From Muribaculaceae bacterium (lineage in GTDB: Bacteria > Bacteroidota > Bacteroidia > Bacteroidales > Muribaculaceae): 45,596 bases of DNA. Shown piece after piece: positions 43,901 to 45,596 of this stretch (its first letter is position 1; each line of letters starts with the position of its first letter). A model generated the notes under the pieces. That model was not told where the DNA came from. It searched no databases and saw only the letters and a list, made by a program, of their open reading frames with translations. The stretch is taken from contig VSPN01000017.1 in the NCBI GenBank assembly GCA_009775355.1, positions 1 through 45,596 on the forward strand, given 5' to 3'. Made by a program: the position numbers and the translations under genes.

Positions 43901-44866
43901 CCATTCGGCAATGGATGGCGTGAAGCTGAATGAATAGAGATCGCCGTCAGGATCAACCTTTGTCATCTTGTATTTTTCTGTGGGGGCACCCCATGTGTAA
44001 GGAGAGGCATATGACCATTCTTTGTCAGAGTCACCCTTTTTTATAAGACCGATGTAGAGGTAAATGTCGTCGGTGTTCTTGAGTGCGCTTCCTTCTGTGA
44101 AGGCTCTGTTGAAATATAGAGTGACCTCCTGAAGCTGGGTAGGATTCTCCGGTTCTATCCAGAATTCCGCTTCCCGGACAGCTGTTGTCGGGTCGTATTC
44201 CGAGTTCAGGCCTTTGTCGCCGCTGATGGTGTAGACATGGCCGTCTTCAACCTTGAATGTCGATGTCAGGTTCTGCTCCTGCGAGTTGACGGAAGTATAG
44301 AACTGACAGTAGGGGGTGCTTCCTGCCGGAACCTCGAAAGTAACGTCATAGATCGAGCTGTTGAGAAATGAAGCCATCGGCATGTTGATGACGGAAGAAA
44401 TGCCGGTGACGCGTACATACACGTTGTCCCAGCTCACATTATTGTGAAAATGGATCGTGTAGGAGTCAGTCTCGCCGGGTACCGGGTCTGGATCCGGATC
44501 TGGATCTGGATTTTCTGATACATAGTCCGCGTATGTCATACCGGTGTCCCCACTATGTGTGTATACATGCTCATCGGCAACAATGAGGTCGGATGTTTGC
44601 ACAGTGCCAGAGCCAGAGCCGTTGTTGAATATCACGTCGGTCGAGCCGTCAGTGATGTCATATTGCCAGATTGTTCCGGACTTGAGGGTCATAGGCTGTC
44701 CGGGCCAGCTTTTTGAGTCTCCGCCAGACCAGTAGTAGATGTGTGGGGTTTCCCAATTAGTGTCGGCATTGTCGTAGTAAACTTTTACTGCGAGCACAGG
44801 GAAACTCATTGCGAGAAGCATAAGAAAAATTGCCCCGCAACGGATCTTAGGGTTTGAAAAGTTCAT
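40982..44866 (-). CDS. Secreted GH31 alpha-glucosidase with starch-binding modules and type IX-like tail
   Basis: This 1294-residue exported enzyme should release glucose from alpha-linked glucans. After a signal peptide (1-26) comes a CBM26-like starch-binding module (28-105: VYYDNADTNWETPHIYYWSGGD...WPGQPM). A (Asp-Pro) linker follows at 120-128 and a second carbohydrate-binding-like domain at 135-225. The GH31 N-terminal domain is at about 380-600. The catalytic barrel (600-950) has nucleophile Asp760 in WWLDLGEPE and acid/base Asp829 in WTGDIARSSEGL, and YLGSDIGGF follows. C-terminal beta domains end in GIYIGRLSGRNSAGETRSKTVKMIVR, a type IX-like tail, so the enzyme is probably surface-attached. 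No SusC/SusD genes adjoin it in this window. It has its own promoter and terminator. Confidence 0.94.
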   Translation of the reverse strand: MNFSNPKIRCGAIFLMLLAMSFPVLAVKVYYDNADTNWETPHIYYWSGGDSKSWPGQPMTLKSGTIWQYDITDGSTDVIFNNGSGSGTVQTSDLIVADEHVYTHSGDTGMTYADYVSENPDPDPDPDPVPGETDSYTIHFHNNVSWDNVYVRVTGISSVINMPMASFLNSSIYDVTFEVPAGSTPYCQFYTSVNSQEQNLTSTFKVEDGHVYTISGDKGLNSEYDPTTAVREAEFWIEPENPTQLQEVTLYFNRAFTEGSALKNTDDIYLYIGLIKKGDSDKEWSYASPYTWGAPTEKYKMTKVDPDGDLYSFSFTPSIAEWFGADPDERFSKIALIFRNQDGTIKQHGEADQFIQLRQIADAADGLGAYVSHETADDKVCVTAERGTIEITPMSADIIKVFTLKTGATKREERPSISVVGDWLEKPSFTTSLESDELIIDVKEGVKVHVDRSTCQLSFHDSDDNLYLRELSGLVNSTGNVKVSFEQMNDEAFYGGGYNGNLVNWDGSAMVMNNNQDGGWGQGSSTTRNICVPFYVSTLGYGVYFDDHYRNAKIYPSRIGSSYESGSKDPIAYYFIGGGIMDGGRGSMETVMQNYTHLTGHQELPPFWSLGYITSKFSFADRDEAEKAVSNTQDIDIPIDGIVFDIHWQTDNSLRGHGTEGMGRIDWSDAYENPIEMMKGFRDKNVHTIAITEPYFTTNSGNYDTLLGNGWLADDHVNYMEWLHSTHVGLLDITNQGAIDWYKDLYKKRTSEGIESWWLDLGEPEKHDSDSHYSDGSTVDQMNNEYGNRWTQLAYEAMKEQTPDTRFILMPRAGTSGMQRFNTFPWTGDIARSSEGLRAQVPALVSAAMSGISYLGSDIGGFTADRVGTNASLYRRWVQLGVFYPSMRTHSATEPEVWRDAYKSVRDDVRDAINLRYAYLPYTYSQSYAYTRFGTPMARPANFNDRDYPGKLANCIDAYLWGPDIYVAPVLDDYSTSRSITFPEGDWLDMTDFKTVYSGHQTVNYHAPANVLPRFMRRGSFVTRYRQDTFTNTAEIRTDRITVDYFPTKSETRDGSVLFDDDHQSVNSIADGKYVVTKFSGKGADNSILIYIDREGEGWDGMYTTQDVLIRIHAADMTGVDLEHIGFYDQQTQKRNGSMRAEAETPWAYSTIEKATSLADVTSDTRTTNAVYVDPESRTAYVRLPQLNPLEHYNVEAGEPGILTGIKTPAALGAMTLAYGDGYFTYSAPEGTEDLTIDVFGATGTHALSIGGLTADGYAAQTAVSLPAGIYIGRLSGRNSAGETRSKTVKMIVR

Positions 44867-44935
44867 GAAAGGTGATTAAAAGTTGAAAAAGTCGGTAGGT
44901 CTGAGCCTCACAGAGGGTATCAGTGTTACAGAATG

Positions 44936-44967
44936 CAAAATTACAAAAAATATACAGAACCCGCAAT
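44936..44967 (-). promoter_or_regulatory. Promoter of the GH31 gene
   Basis: Minus strand ATTG (complement of 44964-44967), 20 nt, then TAATTTTG (complement of 44936-44943). The -7 box is exact; the -33 box has three of four bases. The leader is about 65 nt. Confidence 0.72.
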
Positions 44968-45017
44968 ATGCTCCGACGGCAGTCGCCACCGGAAATATGC
45001 CGATATCCGACATCCGG

Positions 45018-45139
45018 TCCGGTAGGGACGCGATTAATCGCGTCCACGCCGTATTTGCGTCAGTGTCATCAATTACGTCATTAAACAACCATCCGTCGGG
45101 ATTGTCGTTGTGGACGCGATTAATCGCGTCCCTACCGGA
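45018..45139. repeat. Inverted pair of 20-bp palindromes forming one 122-bp unit
   Basis: 45018-45047 and 45110-45139 are perfect 30-bp inverted repeats, each containing GGACGCGATTAATCGCGTCC (45026-45045 and 45112-45131) plus flanking TCCGGTA. The 62-bp centre is unique. The arrangement resembles paired REP units seen in other bacteria. Confidence 0.85.
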
Positions 45140-45164
45140 GTGCATGCCGCCACGGCTATTTCAT

Positions 45165-45177
45165 TTAAACAAGCTCT
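45165..45177. repeat. Solo right end of the MITE-like element
   Basis: TTAAACAAGCTCT matches the last 13 bp of the element at 11424-11772. No left end was found nearby. Confidence 0.55.
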
Positions 45178-45426
45178 AAGATTGTATTTGCCGAACGCTA
45201 TTATATCGGAACGTCCGACATGTCCGCACGTCCGTCCGAGTATCATCAGAACGATGATATCGTTGAGTCGGTGCCGGATGTTTCCTTTGTCGCGTCTACG
45301 AAAATCAGAGACTAAAGCCCATCTTCGTCCGCACTGCTCTCGCTATAAAATAACACATTTCTCGACAATGAGACCAAATCTTAAATGAAAGAGCCGTGAC
45401 ATGCCGCGAAGAAAAAGTAAAAAAGA
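45178..45426. other. Intergenic stretch, nothing recognised
   Basis: No gene, RNA or strong inverted repeat was seen between the repeat cluster and the tRNA promoter. It carries only short, unconvincing reading frames. Confidence 0.5.
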
Positions 45427-45458
45427 TTTGGAGAAACAGAAAAAAAGACTTAACTTTG
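45427..45458 (+). promoter_or_regulatory. Promoter of tRNA-Ser
   Basis: TTTG (45427-45430), exactly 20 nt, then TAACTTTG (45451-45458), a full match to the Bacteroidetes consensus about 60 bp upstream of the tRNA. Short hairpins CTTTGC/GCAAAG and CAAAGC/GCTTTG follow in the leader. Confidence 0.8.
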
Positions 45459-45520
45459 CATTTGCAAAGCGGAAGAGCCCGCTATGTCGGCAAAGCGATG
45501 CTTTGTCGGAAACATATTCT

Positions 45521-45596
45521 GGAGAGGTGGGTGAGTGGCTGAAACCACCAGTTTGCTAAACTGACGTAGGAGCAATCCTACCACGAGTTCGAATCT
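45521..45596 (+). tRNA. tRNA-Ser(GCU), 3' end cut off by the window
   Basis: The sequence begins GGAGAGGTGGGTGAGTGGCT, typical of bacterial tRNA-Ser. The anticodon loop TTGCTAA gives anticodon GCU, reading AGC/AGU. A long variable arm (GTAGGAGCAATCCTAC) identifies a class II serine tRNA, and GAGTTCGAATCT is the T-loop. The 3' acceptor strand and CCA lie beyond the window. Confidence 0.92.

Overview
The window looks like a chromosome segment from a gut Bacteroidales, most probably Muribaculaceae-like. No 16S gene is present, so this rests on gene content and signals. Promoters follow the Bacteroidetes pattern (TTTG, about 20 nt, TAnnTTTG) at many genes. Several secreted proteins end in the short 'GIYI...KV.R' tail typical of type IX-like sorting domains. 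There are TonB-dependent outer-membrane barrels, membrane-anchored TPR/HTH regulators and a C10 cysteine protease. The sequence is mostly GC-rich, with two clearly AT-richer islands (about 7.7-9.95 kb and 20.8-22.2 kb) that carry defence- or mobility-type genes.

Layout. 0.05-0.57 kb: small exported tail-domain protein (-). 0.7-5.4 kb: a tight four-gene operon (-) of steroid 5-alpha-reductase family protein, Old Yellow Enzyme, short-chain dehydrogenase and long-chain acyl-CoA synthetase, which I read as a candidate steroid or bile-acid modification operon. 5.7-7.7 kb: secreted three-repeat protein (-). 8.1-9.8 kb: AbiEi/AbiEii-type type IV toxin-antitoxin pair (+) with a palindromic operator over its promoter. 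10.0-14.4 kb: housekeeping pgi, gpsA and lysS (-), with a MITE-like inverted-repeat element between gpsA and pgi.

14.6-26.4 kb: a mirror-image region. Regulator A (-) is divergent from secreted protein A plus C10 protease (+). Secreted protein B (-) is divergent from regulator B (+). The regulators are paralogues of each other, and the secreted proteins share a C-terminal region. Between the two halves sits an AAA/DUF4143 ATPase with its own double palindrome. A 20-bp palindrome (GGACGCGATTAATCGCGTCC) and a 100-bp repeat punctuate the region.

26.4-27.8 kb: a pseudogene and a small exported SH3-like protein (-). 28.0-34.3 kb: a (+) gene run of TonB-dependent receptor, ECF sigma factor, anti-sigma-like membrane protein, exported protein, low-molecular-weight tyrosine phosphatase, GSGD-repeat lipoprotein and an exported TonB C-terminal domain. 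34.3-39.5 kb: an operon (-) of TPR protein, outer-membrane barrel, unknown protein and MazG-like pyrophosphohydrolase. 39.7-40.9 kb: class I aminotransferase. 41.0-44.9 kb: a large secreted GH31 alpha-glucosidase with starch-binding modules. The window ends inside tRNA-Ser(GCU).

The best candidates for something new are the steroid-type operon, the duplicated regulator/secreted-protein modules, and the palindromic repeat that supplies stop codons to two convergent reading frames.
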